A stretch of 64,000 nucleotides of DNA from Antitrichia curtipendula. Its lineage: Eukaryota; Streptophyta; Bryopsida; Hypnales; Leucodontaceae. Location of the stretch: the NCBI GenBank assembly GCA_951230915.1, contig OX579638.1:29034696-29098695 (forward strand), given 5' to 3'. This document shows, in pieces, positions 10,740 through 22,412 of this stretch; position 1 is the stretch's first letter, and each line of letters begins with the position of its first letter. A model generated the notes under the pieces. The model searched no databases. It was not told where the DNA came from and saw only the letters and a program-made list of their open reading frames with translations. A program made the position numbers and the translations under genes.

Positions 10740-12903
10740 GGAGGAGGCTTGAAAACAGTTTGGGCATTAAGAACCGCCCCTACAGAAGTGCCAAAAACAG
10801 TGCAGAAATAGAAGTGACTTTGTGAGGTGAGAAATTGCCATCCCATGTGTGTAGTTTTAGGCTAATGAACAGGTGTGATTTTGCTCACAATAATGTTCTG
10901 AATTTGGTGAGGTCTGCAAAATGGCATTGAAATGTCAAAAAATAGCAAAAAAACACATCTGAGGCTAAACCTCCTACTAGAATGCTTCTCAATCACTCAT
11001 AACTTCTTGGATTGATGTGAAATTTGAACCACACAAACGAGACTAGTATGCGCAACTTTTACAAAATAATTTATTGGAAACAGACATTGTATGAAGAAGA
11101 AACAAACCGCCGAAGTTCACTGTAATCCAAAAATGTCAAGATTTTGAACTTTGAATTGCTCCCAAACATTCAAAACAACTTGAATTGACATGAAAATTTT
11201 ACCACAATAACTAGACTGCAAGGGGAATATAACCCAACAAATTTGATTGAAAACTAACATTATATGAAGGAGATACAAGTCCCCAAAGTTGTAGCCATCA
11301 AATGCAGTTTGGTGAACTCAAATTGAGCCTGTGAACTTCGATTGGCTTCCAAGAAACCAGTATATCTTGTATTGATCTGAAAATTTTACCACACTAACTA
11401 GAAGAGAGAGCGCAACTTTCTCAACAAATTTTATTGAAATCGGACATCGGATGCAAAAGTTACAGCACTTTGAAATGGACTTGAAACTATGTGAGGAAAC
11501 CCTAGGACGTTTACGGGTTGCAATAAATTTTGATTGACAATAGGGAGTGAGTGGAATGGAAATGTACAGCGGATCATTCTTAAACTCACTACACTAAAAT
11601 TGGTAAATAGTGTTGGGTGACAATTAGTGTTGCTCCTTGTTTTTTATCCCAACACTATTTACCAATTCATGTGAAAATAGTGTTGGGGCATTTACAGCAT
11701 CGCTACGGCTGACAAATGGGCATGCCAACTTCTTTTGTGGCAGCAAACGTGCCAAACAGGCTCACCAAGTAGGGTACACGACTTGTGAAAGTTTCATTGA
11801 TCAAAAATTAATTGTAAGAATTATATTTCAAGATTGTAAATTATGAAAATCAACTTTCAATTCATAAAAATAGGCCTATTGAGCTTTCAAAAGAATTTAC
11901 AACTTAAGTTGATTTTTTTATTGATAATAGTATACCTTTATATGCATGTGAAGTGGTAGAATGTTGAACAATCAATATGGTATATGCAAATTGGAATTAC
12001 TAGGAGCTCAACACAATTCCTAAGTCTTGACAATGTGTGATCAAGTTTTCATTTTCAATTTATCTCATACTCTTTGAGAATCCATAATGGACAATAAATT
12101 TCTTTATAAAACCACTTTTTCACCCTCTTGGAATATAAGGTATGCCAATGTCGTAAATTACATACATTGTCAATAGATTTTTGTAAGGTGATGTGAAATA
12201 ACATTGACATTATCTCATTTTTTACAGCTTGTAATACTTGGGTCCTAGGATTAGCAAGCTAGGAGTGACTAACTGGAGGTCAGCTGTGGGTCTTTACCTC
12301 GGGAATGGGGTGAAAAGCACAATTTGACCATATAGTTAGCTGTAATAAAGCTCCACCATTTGGCCATGTATTCATTAAAATGTGGTGAGCCCAGTCTGTT
12401 TTTGCTTGCCATGGGGCCCTTCCCTAGGCTCCGCCTGACCATTCGCTGTTTTGAGCTTGTATCAAGAGCTGCAGTGGGGAAGCTCTTAACTCCCGCCGTC
12501 AAACTTTGGTCTTTCCTTAGAAATGACCACATTTTACTATATAGTTTAAATAGTGTTAGAATGGGTAAATAATGATCTAACACTAACCTTGCAAATCACA
12601 ATTAGAGTTAGGTGGGACAATTAGTGTTGCCAACACTATTTACCAATTTTAGTGTAGCTCCATTCAAAGGCATGTTCTGATTCATCACAGTTGCATCTAT
12701 GAGCATTAATAGGGACCTAGGCACCTTTGACTTTGAAAAATCATATCTTATTCATTCCAAGTCAGAAAATTAAAATTAAAATTTCCACTGCTGTATTCTT
12801 CATTTTTCTTTCTTTTAAAAATATGAAAAAAATCTTTGGATCCACCTATTTCTGCATAGGGGTTTTTCTTCCCTTAGATGAGCGCTTTCTGAGCCTTCTA
12901 CCT
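10740..12903 (-). mobile_element. Type-C repeat, inverted relative to 28315-30460
   Basis: This is the reverse complement of much of 28315-30460. Shared landmarks include GGAGGAGGCTTGAAAACAG and GGCATTAAGAACCGCCCCTA near the left end, and GAGCGCTTTCTGAGCCTTCT, then ACCTTA, at the right. The interior (11000-11480) is built from about three diverged units of roughly 170-190 bp. Each unit has a GAAAATTTTACCACA..AACTAG motif followed by CAACAAATTTTATTGAAA..GACAT. No coding capacity is evident. The right end (AGGTAGAAGGCTC read on the - strand, next to TA) matches the TA/AGGTA terminal family. Confidence 0.65.
11592..12654. mobile_element. 1063-bp TA-flanked inverted-repeat transposon (non-autonomous)
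   Basis: The left terminus CACTAAAATTGGTAAATAGT and the right terminus ACTATTTACCAATTTTAGTG are perfect inverted copies. TA flanks both sides (11590-11591 and 12655-12656). Extra copies of the AACACTATTTACC and AATTAGTGTTG motifs lie just inside, which is typical of subterminal binding sites. The related empty site near 28570-28580 has uninterrupted flanks, supporting insertion at a TA. A TA duplication suggests the Tc1/mariner class, although CACTA is also the first five bases of CACTA elements, which duplicate 3 bp instead. No transposase is seen. Confidence 0.75.
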
Positions 12904-13125
12904 TAGGTTGTCTTACCCAGAGAAGTTACCTCATGACTCATTGCTTGTCCATATGGAGGTGCATGTGACTCTAAACTTGGGCCATGGCCCATGTTGAACC
13001 AATGTATGAATCCATGCAACACACGGATCCTACATTATTGCATCCTTCTACAATAATAGTACATATTTATATAGTGTAGTAATTAGTTAGGGGCAACCTA
13101 ATTTCACTATTCAATGTAGTGAGTC

Positions 13126-15073
13126 AAAATCTTTCCTATAATAAATTGCCAGAGGTAGAGTTGATATTGTACACAAATAGTAGATTCAACTTAAATTTCT
13201 ATTTTTTTTAAAGTGACAAATCAAAATTTCAAACAAGTTTTTGGAGATGAAATTTTCCTTGATTTACCAATTTTTCTTAGTTCAAATTTTTTTGGAAGAA
13301 GTTATTCTACTATGCCTAAACGAGGATTGAAATTTTGCTTTAAACAAAATTGTGCTTTTCACTTAACTATGAGCAATTGAATTCCTTCTAATCTTCAATT
13401 TACATATCCTACATAGGTTGCTTTACCTCCTACCACCTCATTTATATATGCATCTTGTCTTTCCTCTTATAACACTCACAATGTTAAGTGACGTCATAAA
13501 CTTCGTAAGATGGTTGTTGAATATTTTGAATTTGTGGAAATTTTAATGCCAAATTTTTTAAGACCTTTTCAATGGTATTCTACACATCCCAAAATTCTCG
13601 ATATTGCAAGGGCAAAATAAAACAAAAATATATGCAATTGTTTGTAGACTGCACAAAATGGTGGTCAAAAGAACCACACAAATTTGAGTGCAATTTTTTT
13701 CTATCAATTCTTGTTGTATGGTTCATGTTGCATCTTCTTTGAAATTCAATATCTTGTACTCTATAGGTCTAAATAATGTGCCACCATTACTTTATTGACA
13801 TTTTTCAAAACCTTTCCAAATCATTTCAATAACAAACAATTTGATTTTGTGAACATAAATAATATTGTATAGGAATAGTGATTCCTCCCCCTAAGTCCCT
13901 GTTTAGGATGGGGAGGAGGTAGTTTAAATGACCATCTCTCATAGGTTAAAAAAAATTGTTGGCCAATGTTAGAGGAGGCCACCATGGATTTTGGAGGAAT
14001 GAGAAAGGTTCCCTGTATTGTTTAATAATGTTAGTAGAGATTCATGACTAGATGACAAATTATTTGTTTATTTTAATTAGAAAGGACCTACTTAAATATA
14101 ATAGTTAGTATCGCCCATAGCTTTGCTACTTACTTTTCTTTTTTTATGGCTGATTTTTTATGAATGAAAGATTTACAAGTAAATATTTCAAAATCTTTCA
14201 TTTTATTGGATTAAATAATGTGTATATTTCAATATAGCAATATGAATCCTTCTTTAAGAGTGTTTCAATAGTACTAATATCAAGAACAATCCTTTGTTTT
14301 ATAGTTGGAGAGATTAAAATCCCTTTCTTTGGCTATTTATTTCTAACTTTACATCATTTTCATTGACAAAAAAAATTTGAAGCTCAATATTAGTCGTTTT
14401 GTAACTGTTTTGAATCTTTTAAGGTGCAATAAATACTTTCTTCCAAGGTTTTCTATTCCTCCCCCCCAAACACCTTCATTTGTCCTTTACTTCACTAGCA
14501 AAAGAAATATCAAATCCATGAGTTTCATGATTAAATTTTGGATTGAAACATTTACAACATGGCTACATGTTGCAAATTCAAAATTATCTTAATTAACGCT
14601 ATAAATGATCATGAAAAATAAATGAAACAAGATTTTTTTTTAAAGTGTCCTAAGAAAGTCTAAATAACCTAGATTATGTTTTGCAATCCTTATTTGATGA
14701 CAGGTAATTTTATTGACCTATTCAATGAATCTCAGAAGCAAATTTCATTAGTGTCCACAAGAGACTACTCTTTGCATTGAAAAGTACACTCAATCCTTTG
14801 TAATGACACATTCTATAAGGGACCGACTTTACACTTAGAGTCTTGGGCCAATTTGTTGTGTAAGAGGCTTGAAATCCTTACTTGTCACTGGACAAAAGGT
14901 TGAAATCCTCACCTGTGATAAGACAAAAAGGCTACAATTTGTGCAATCGACTTCAAGGGGAATGGCTTGACTTCTAGGTGTGAAACATCCCTAAGTGCAC
15001 AATCCATATTTCTCATCCAAATCTTGTATATCATGTTACTTAGCACAATCACAATATATTGCAACTTCCACAC
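13126..15073. other. AT-rich DNA with one weak MITE candidate
   Basis: No gene is recognised. A possible inverted-repeat pair is TGTTTAGGATGGGGAGGAGG near 13903 and the inverted TGTTTGGGGGG..GAGGAATAGAAAA near 14445-14471, about 570 bp overall with no clear target duplication. Confidence 0.3.
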
Positions 15074-15310
15074 TAAGGTAGTCTACTCTTAAAGTGACCA
15101 TTTAAGAGTTGTTTGCCTATTTGGGGAAGGTAAACACTTTGAAACATTTTTTTGTAAATGACCGTAGGAAGAAAAATGGAATTGACATCTAACCCAAGTC
15201 ATTTCATTTTTTTTTTGGTCCTTTGTGGAATTAGATGCAAATTTTTGAAGTTGAAATGCAATGGCCACTAAAAGCAACCACCTCCTGAAATGTGCATCCT
15301 TGCTACATTA
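15074..15310 (+). mobile_element. Type-J repeat fragment, copy 3
   Basis: It starts TAAGGTAGTCTACTCTTAAA and contains GGAATTGACATCTAACCCAA and GTTGAAATGCAATGGC, as in the type-J copies at 51527-51862 (inverse) and 54362-54655. The far end is unclear. Confidence 0.5.
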
Positions 15311-15387
15311 TAGAAATCAAAATGTACCTCTCTCTGTCATGTTTGCTTTTAGAGCACGGCGGTTGCTTTTAGAGCAGCCTCATTTAA

Positions 15388-15609
15388 CCCTTGAACGTCG
15401 AGGCGAATTTTTTGCGGCTGATGAATGACAAGAGAATCTCCTGTGTAGGACATAAGTGCAACTATTCATCTTGCAAATTTTGTGGGAAAAGGGAAGATCA
15501 TCTACAGTAGTTTGACTTCCAATGAGTGCTTTTACATTATTTTAATCCAACAATTCACACGTTGTCAAAACAAATGATTTTACACGGTTATGAGCCCGTC
15601 GTTTAAGGG
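15388..15609. mobile_element. 222-bp TTAA-flanked MITE (type A, copy 1)
   Basis: It is flanked by TTAA at 15384-15387 and 15610-15613. The ends are CCCTTGAACGTCG and CGTCGTTTAAGGG, an imperfect inverted repeat. A second copy of exactly the same length lies at 26059-26280, sharing GATGAATGACAA, GTGCAACTATTCATCTT and CAATGAGTGCTTTT. TTAA duplication with CCC termini is piggyBac-like. Confidence 0.75.
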
Positions 15610-15613
15610 TTAA

Positions 15614-18600
15614 GTAAACTTCAAGTTCGAAAGAGAGTGGAGACGTGGAGTGTAGAACTACCAACACTACATATGAAACGAACCACAGCTTGAGTTCCGT
15701 TTCATTGCAAGTGAACTGATCATCAGTGAGTGCACAGGTCTCGTAATCTGAACGTCAGGGCGCGCGCACTCGATCTGCGGCCTCCCTCTGGCCTCTCACT
15801 CTCATGATCGAGGCCACTGGAAATAATTTCTGCCTCGGCATCGATCTCTGGGCCGGGACGTCGACTGCACTTGAATTTCAGTTGCCTTCAGGCAATGGAA
15901 TGATCATGTTTCCGTCTCCGCATTTCGATCGGTCAAAGATTCTAGCTAGAACGGAACTCAGGTGTGCCTGAACGCGTGGTGCTCACGGTGCCAGCAAGTT
16001 CAGTGGCAGCTTTCTGCTTCGATCGAGCACAGCCAGTGAATGACGGTACTCCTGCAAAACCGTGACAGACATCATTCCTTCCTTCCTCAGTCTAAGTCTA
16101 TCTGCACGCAGGTTTTCTTGAGGCTTGAAACAGTCGTAATCTGGCAGTTCGTAAGGATCCAGGGAAGGGAGGGGAGGGAGGCGGGGTCCTAGAAGAAGGG
16201 AAACCAGCCTATGAGGCTCTGACAGGCATGATGGCTGGTTTGCCCTGTTGGCATTGTTGAGAATTTTTAAAAATAATTCTATGCAAAGACAAATGTGAGA
16301 AATGGGGAGTGCAATTGAAATTTTAGGTTTTTTTAACGGAGTATGAATTTGTTATGATTTTTTCAAGTGTGTTGTCCAATTGGTTCTAAAGAGTTGGGCT
16401 CTATCTAACTACCCCCAAACCAACAAAAAGCACAGCCATCATGGTCATCTTATTCACTTTTAGAAAGCAATCACAATATTTCCTAACATGGCCACAACAT
16501 GAAGGTTTAAAAAAGTCACTTCTTGTGATGAATTTATAGTCAAAAGGTAGAAGTTCTTCTTGCAGTCACTAATCACTCCATCATCATCATCATCATCATC
16601 ATTCAAGACATTGATTGTGGTCACTAATTCAACCTAATGTAGCCCCAATCTCATTTCTTGAAAAAAGTCTATCAAAGGTTGATGCAAGACTGTAATGGGT
16701 CATCTTCTAGGTGTTGTCATGGGTAGTTTGCCTATCATATAGTGGTTTATCTTATATCTGTTTGTTTTTTAACTATCCAACATTTATAGTTGAGATCTCT
16801 TAGATGCCACACTTAGCTACTTTTGAACTTTCAAAAGTCTAGAATTAATAGTAGAAAAAAAAATGGTCATCAAGAAGATAATGCATTCAAGAGATCAATA
16901 CAAAATATCTAGAGATCTACAAAAACATTGAGAGACCTATACAAACATCTAGAAATCTCTGGATTGGTTACTATCTAGAAATCTTGGGATGTTTTGTCCA
17001 AAATTTACTGAATAGTCCAAAAATAGTTAAATGTGGCATTTGGCATGAAGTAACTTGTCAGAGTTAGACTATAACATGAAATGAAACAATCAAACATATG
17101 TAACCTTTAGTACAATTTTTTGTCTCCCTAATTTGAAAAATACCTTTAACTTAGCTTCATTATCTACCAATGCATACTTGCATGCGTCACATGAAGCATT
17201 TTTTGAATTCCCTGTAGGCATTCTACTGCAAATCCCCTCCAAGGAAACATAGAAATGTTACAAATTGTTGTTCACAGGGAATGTGACTCTCACAGGGAAA
17301 TGTGAGATAGGAAATTTTAAGGAGGAAATCTGTGCATTTTTGAGTGCTATGTGAAGATGTCCCCACCTCAAAATCAACTCAATTTTTAAAATTCAATATT
17401 CTAGAATATAGATTTAGGCCTCTAAAATATAATTTTAATGTAGATTTTAGTTTGCATAATCAATACAGTTCGTAGATTTTGAAAACTGAAATTGAAGGGT
17501 ATGTAGATTTTAAATTTCTAATCTTACTAGTTTGTACATTTCAAAATTGTTAGTGTAGACCGATTTCTAGATTTCAGAATATTAATAAAATGTAGATTTC
17601 ATTTGTTCAAACAGTCTACAATTTCATGTATAATTGTAAAATTTCTAAGATTCTAAAATGTACTAACTATAAGTATGTTAGATTTATGTGAAATGAATAC
17701 ATTGTCTTAAATGCTGACAACTTACAGGTCTTATAGGACCAACTTCATGGTACGCTTGACAATCGATATGGGACAACTTGCATCTCCTAAAATCTACGAA
17801 ATATTAGGTGGAATCAACGTTAAAACGTAAGATGCATCAATGTTGCAGAATCTACTAATTTAGGTTGCACACCGAGGATATGGGGGAAATTTATGAAAAT
17901 CCTTGCAAAGAAAATCTACAATTTTTTTTTGCATAGAAACTCTTTGAAAGATTCGTCCATGATGAGAATAGAACGAAAGGAAACATAGAAACTAGAAAAA
18001 ACTTGCAGTAAAAAACTACAGTATCTCCAAAACAATCGCAGGGAATTCGAAAAGAGTCTGCGATGTGTGATCCTAGATTGATTGCTTGTGGCAAATTTTG
18101 CTCTATATAAATTCAAGAGCAATTAATATTGCAAATAGTTCAAATGATAGACATTGTCATCTTCATTTAACTAACTTATATGTGAAGCAAGTGATGAATT
18201 AAGAATAAGAATTATAAGAGATCATACTAGTTTAGGCCAATTCATGGCAAATTGTTGAAAATATTTTTCAAATATAAATTAATCATAAAAATTTGTTTTC
18301 AATTTGTCAAAATTAATTTATCATTTATAAGATTTTGAATTTCAAAACTCTCTTTTTGATATAAGATTTATTAATTTCTATCCAAACTTTGGTTGTGAAA
18401 ATTGTCCACATTGGATTTTAGATTTGACAATTCATCAAAATTTGAGCCTTAAGCTTCATTTGCAAGCAAGCTCTCTAAAAACTCCATCAAAAGATTTTGA
18501 AAAATAGATAAATGATTAAAATAATCTAAAATACACAACAATTTAATTTATGAACAACAAAAACTAAAAATGGCTAAATTTTTTGAGGTTATTTATTTTT

Positions 18601-19333
18601 AGATGTTTGAGTATACAAAAAATTGCAACTAAAAATTCCATCAATGGCTTTTTATTTTATGGAATTTTAAGTACACAAGTATATTGTGTAGTGCAATATA
18701 TTGAAGAATGTAATGTATCTGTGAGAATAAAATCACTACATCATCAAATTTTGGTGATGATGAGACAAGATTAACATTACATAATCACCTAGAATTAATT
18801 GTATACAAAGTTTTATTTTCTAAATTTATCCATGTTTTTTTTTTAAATTGCAAGATTGACTTTTTAGTGCATCATGATAAAAAAAAAGTAAAGTAGGATG
18901 ATCCTACCTTGCATTTATCTTTCATTGATAATCACAAATTCACAATGGTATAAGGTGGAAGACCCTTATTATGAGTAGAATGATTGCCTTGTCCCTAAAG
19001 AGTGGTATAAATATTTCACATATGGACAAATTGAAGAGAAGATTATAGCAATTAGAATTATATTTTTTCAATAAGGTATGAGTCATTTTTATGAGTTATT
19101 AAATCCTAGTACCCAAATAACCCGAAGGAGTCATTAGTCTCCCCCCAACCAATACAAAGTGCATCCATAATAGACATTTTACTTACCTATTTTGATTATA
19201 ATGTTTTCCGAAAACACTTATTAGTTTATTATATATAGTCATCATATTAATGTAATATTATTCATATGATTTTTTGACTCACCGCTTTAATTGTAACTAC
19301 TATTCATTTCATTGTGGCATAAATCCCAAATAT
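15614..19333. other. Intergenic DNA: GC-richer patch, then K-type repeat relics
   Basis: About 15700-16230 is GC-richer than its surroundings and has no open coding frame; it may be old single-copy or promoter-like sequence. About 16260-16745 and 18990-19230 are diverged relatives of the K-type repeats, sharing AGTATGAATTTGTTATGA, CCAACAAAA and ATCATGGTCAT-like words. An (ATC)n run lies at 16580-16603. The remainder (17.3-18.9 kb) is very AT-rich without recognised features. Confidence 0.4.
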
Positions 19334-19337
19334 TTAA

Positions 19338-20011
19338 TCCATGAGCGCCCAAAACAAAATTCCCAAAATTGAGCCACGGGGGACCACCTACCAGATGAAG
19401 TGCCCTCACAAATCGAAAATCAAATTGTAGAAGACTTCACTGTTGGAATTGGGAAAGGATTACGATTTGCAACTTTACTAAAGTTTGTGCAAGTTTTCAA
19501 CAATTGGATGCGGAAATTATAATAGTCAAAGGTGCCTTGACTATTTTGGGAAGGACAAATTTTGGGGCAGTTTTGAACTTCAAAATATTATGGCAACCAT
19601 AGGACGTGGCCCCTTTTGCCCAAATTTGGGCATAGCTTGCGGAAAGCAATTATCCCATTGCCTACCAAATTTCAGAATTTTCTGACACTTGACAAGCACA
19701 TTTTGATAGGCATAATCTGGAGAGCCAAACACTGCAAACTAAAAATTTGAATGGAAATAAGTATAGTTTGGACTATTGTATTTTGAACATTGTTTGTCAA
19801 AACTCCATTTTCAATGTAAAACCTCCCTCTCTATGGCAACCACGTTGCTGTACGACAAGTGGAACCACCATCGACCCACTCCGAGAGATCATTCATGTAT
19901 TCCCAATCAACCCTGTACCATTTTCCCAAAAAGACAACGTCGGATTTGGACCTTACTTGTAGAAAATTGGATTCTGAGAGGCGATATTTGGGGATGTAGG
20001 GCGCTCAGGGG
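19338..20011. mobile_element. 674-bp TTAA-flanked element (type B)
   Basis: TTAA is at 19334-19337 and 20012-20015. The left end is TCCATGAGCGCCC and the right end GGGCGCTCAGGGG, an inverted repeat with two mismatches. The interior has only short frames with no recognised family. Its flanks and CCC-type terminus place it with the other TTAA elements, although its interior is not obviously related to them. Confidence 0.65.
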
Positions 20012-20015
20012 TTAA

Positions 20016-22412
20016 GAGTGTCTAGTTTAGATTGAAGCTATAACATATATGAAAAAGGGTCTATTTTTGGCTATGGGTGAATGCAAGAAACACTTGTACT
20101 ATTTTGTGTCACATCTTCAAATCGAAAGTTGTGTGGTATAAGTTTTAGGGAAATGATGCAAACAACTTGAAACTCATATCAAAGTTGGGCGTATATGTGC
20201 CCAACGCGCTGCAATTTTTTGGATTTTTCCAAAATTCATTGTGGAGGAGAAAGTGAATTTCAAAAAAATGTCACAAATTCACTTTTGGAGGTTTCTAGTA
20301 CTATGGAGTACCTTTTTTGAAGTCATTGAAGTTGTAACTTGGCATGCTTGTTTATATGAGTAAATTCCAACTTCTCAGGGAAGGGATTTTGAAAATATTG
20401 CTTCTAGTGCCGTGTAGAAGGCCCTAAAGTGTCATGACTTCCACTGTAATTTCGGAGAAACTGAGAAATCAAATTCAGTTTGTCATTGTGCGGATGCCCT
20501 CTTCAATGACTTAGGAGAAATGGCCATTTTTTTCCTTAATTTTTTAAAGTCATTCAGTATTTATGAAAAATCTAAATCTAAACTGGCATTTTCTACGAAT
20601 TATGGCAGCCTGTAGCAGAACATAGTACTGGAGCGTAGTGAGTAGTAGTGCATAATACTGGTTCATGAAAAATTTCCTCTGCTGTGACGTTCCTCTGCTG
20701 TGACGTTCCTAGTACTCACAGTACTGGTAGTACATGTAGTACTGGTCATGAAAAACACCAAAACGCAACAAATAGTACAAGTGTTTCTTGCATTCACCCC
20801 TATCTAGAGTGAATAAAGTATCTAAAAAGGAGTCATCTTCTTTAGCACATAGGAAGGTGTGTTTATTTTTTGTAGGCTCTATTTGAAATGCAATGAGAGA
20901 CCATGTCAAATTAGGTATATGAAGTGGTACTAGTCTAATTGGTCACCTAGGCAAAGATACACCGAGTATACTAATTTACTAGTTTAGTGAAGGTGCAAAC
21001 TTAGTATTACTAGAGTTGTTTTAATTTTGGGATTTTTTGGAAATTAAAACAATAAAGATTGTAATATTTTAACCTTCATCAGCTTTAAGCAGTGTAACTT
21101 TAATAAATTTGTGAAATTGTGCAATTTTGTTAGAAAAAAATTCACAAACTTCAAATGACCATGCAAATTGAAAAATTATAGAATCTAAAGTTATAATTTT
21201 ATAGGATCATATTGAACATGGTCAACAAGTTTTGACTTTTGAAATGAAATTTTTGCAATACATTTAATTATCGTTGACAATGGCATTCCATGAACCATGT
21301 TAGTTACATACTTGTCAAATTTCTAAAGTAGAGGAGTTCTTTAGACAATATAGCTTTTGACCAAAGCATTTGTTATAGAAGAAAAGAAAAGATTTCCAAG
21401 AAATGTGTCAAATTTCAAAAAGACTCATTCAAAAATGACTTTGTAGGAACCTACCCAAACTTCCAAAGTTCCAATGGAGCTCTTAAACATCCAAAAAAGC
21501 CATTTTCCATTCAACACCTAAAAGAATAATCTAAAATGAACACTTTATGGTTCAAAAATCAACACAACTTTTTAGATGCAACCAATGGTGAGGAGTTTTT
21601 TGAAGCAATCAATGAGGGTTGAGACATTTTGTGCTTTAAGGGTGTCCATTCAAGGTGAGTCTAGTGTTACATATAGACTACCCCTATTCTCAACTTTGAA
21701 AGTTTGTAAAATATTACTAGAATGTGTGAAAATTTTGAAACCACATGGGTTGTGTTTCTCTTGAGGCTTTGCTTGCTCAGTTTGGAAGTTGCAATCACAC
21801 AGAGCCTAGGTGCAGAATTCCAGAGACCGCGTGATCGATGGTACATGAATTTAATAGAAGTCTAAAAATTCATGCAACAGCTACAATGTGGGATCGACAC
21901 GCAACATCATGAGCTCGAAGTATGGACTGTTTTATTTCTTCAGAAGCAAAACTGGCAACTCGTCTGTCCCAATTGACAATCGGGATTAAATCAACCTTGA
22001 TTGATGTATTTACTTTATTCCTAAATAAAGTCTACCAACACAAGTTGAGGAGTTTATATGTAAACAGCCCTAAAAAACAAGAGTCTTATGCTGTTAGTCT
22101 CCAGGATTATTGCTCTAACTAGAACTTACTTGCACTAGCAGCAATTGCACGTACATTTTGACGAACAGCATGAAGACATGAGGTACCATTTTACAAGCAA
22201 AGACCAACCAAGTTTCTATCCTCTGCTCAAAATCTGAGCACAGGATTCCACACCCCTAGAACACTCTCGAAAAAATTGAAGTACAAGAGCCCTGCCATGG
22301 TGACCTTCCACTCTCCAATCAACGCAAAAGCAAACCAAAAAAATCAGAATCTGCTCTAAAAATGATGATAGTGTCACCGAAATAAACTCACAATTTTGTT
22401 CAGAAATTATAA
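20016..22412. other. AT-rich intergenic DNA and probable aquaporin 3' region
   Basis: No gene is recognised in 20016-22200. Direct repetition of CTCTGCTGTGACGTTC (20678-20708) and several AGTACTGG/GTAGTACT words (20590-20770) are local curiosities. The last 200 bases or so are the likely 3' UTR of the - strand aquaporin gene. Confidence 0.4.

Larger units (their letters stand above)
10710..13110. mobile_element. Outer inverted-repeat element enclosing nested insertions
   Basis: The ends TAGTGAAATTGGGTTGCC (10710-10727) and GGCAACCTAATTTCACTA (about 13093-13110) are inverted copies with one mismatch. They bracket the type-C element (10740-12903), which itself holds a 1063-bp insertion (11592-12654). 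No target duplication is certain and no transposase is present. Confidence 0.4.

Noticed and set aside
15700..16230. Possible microRNA precursor or gene fragment in a GC-richer patch
   Set aside because: No match to conserved plant microRNAs that I could recognise, no long hairpin and no open frame.
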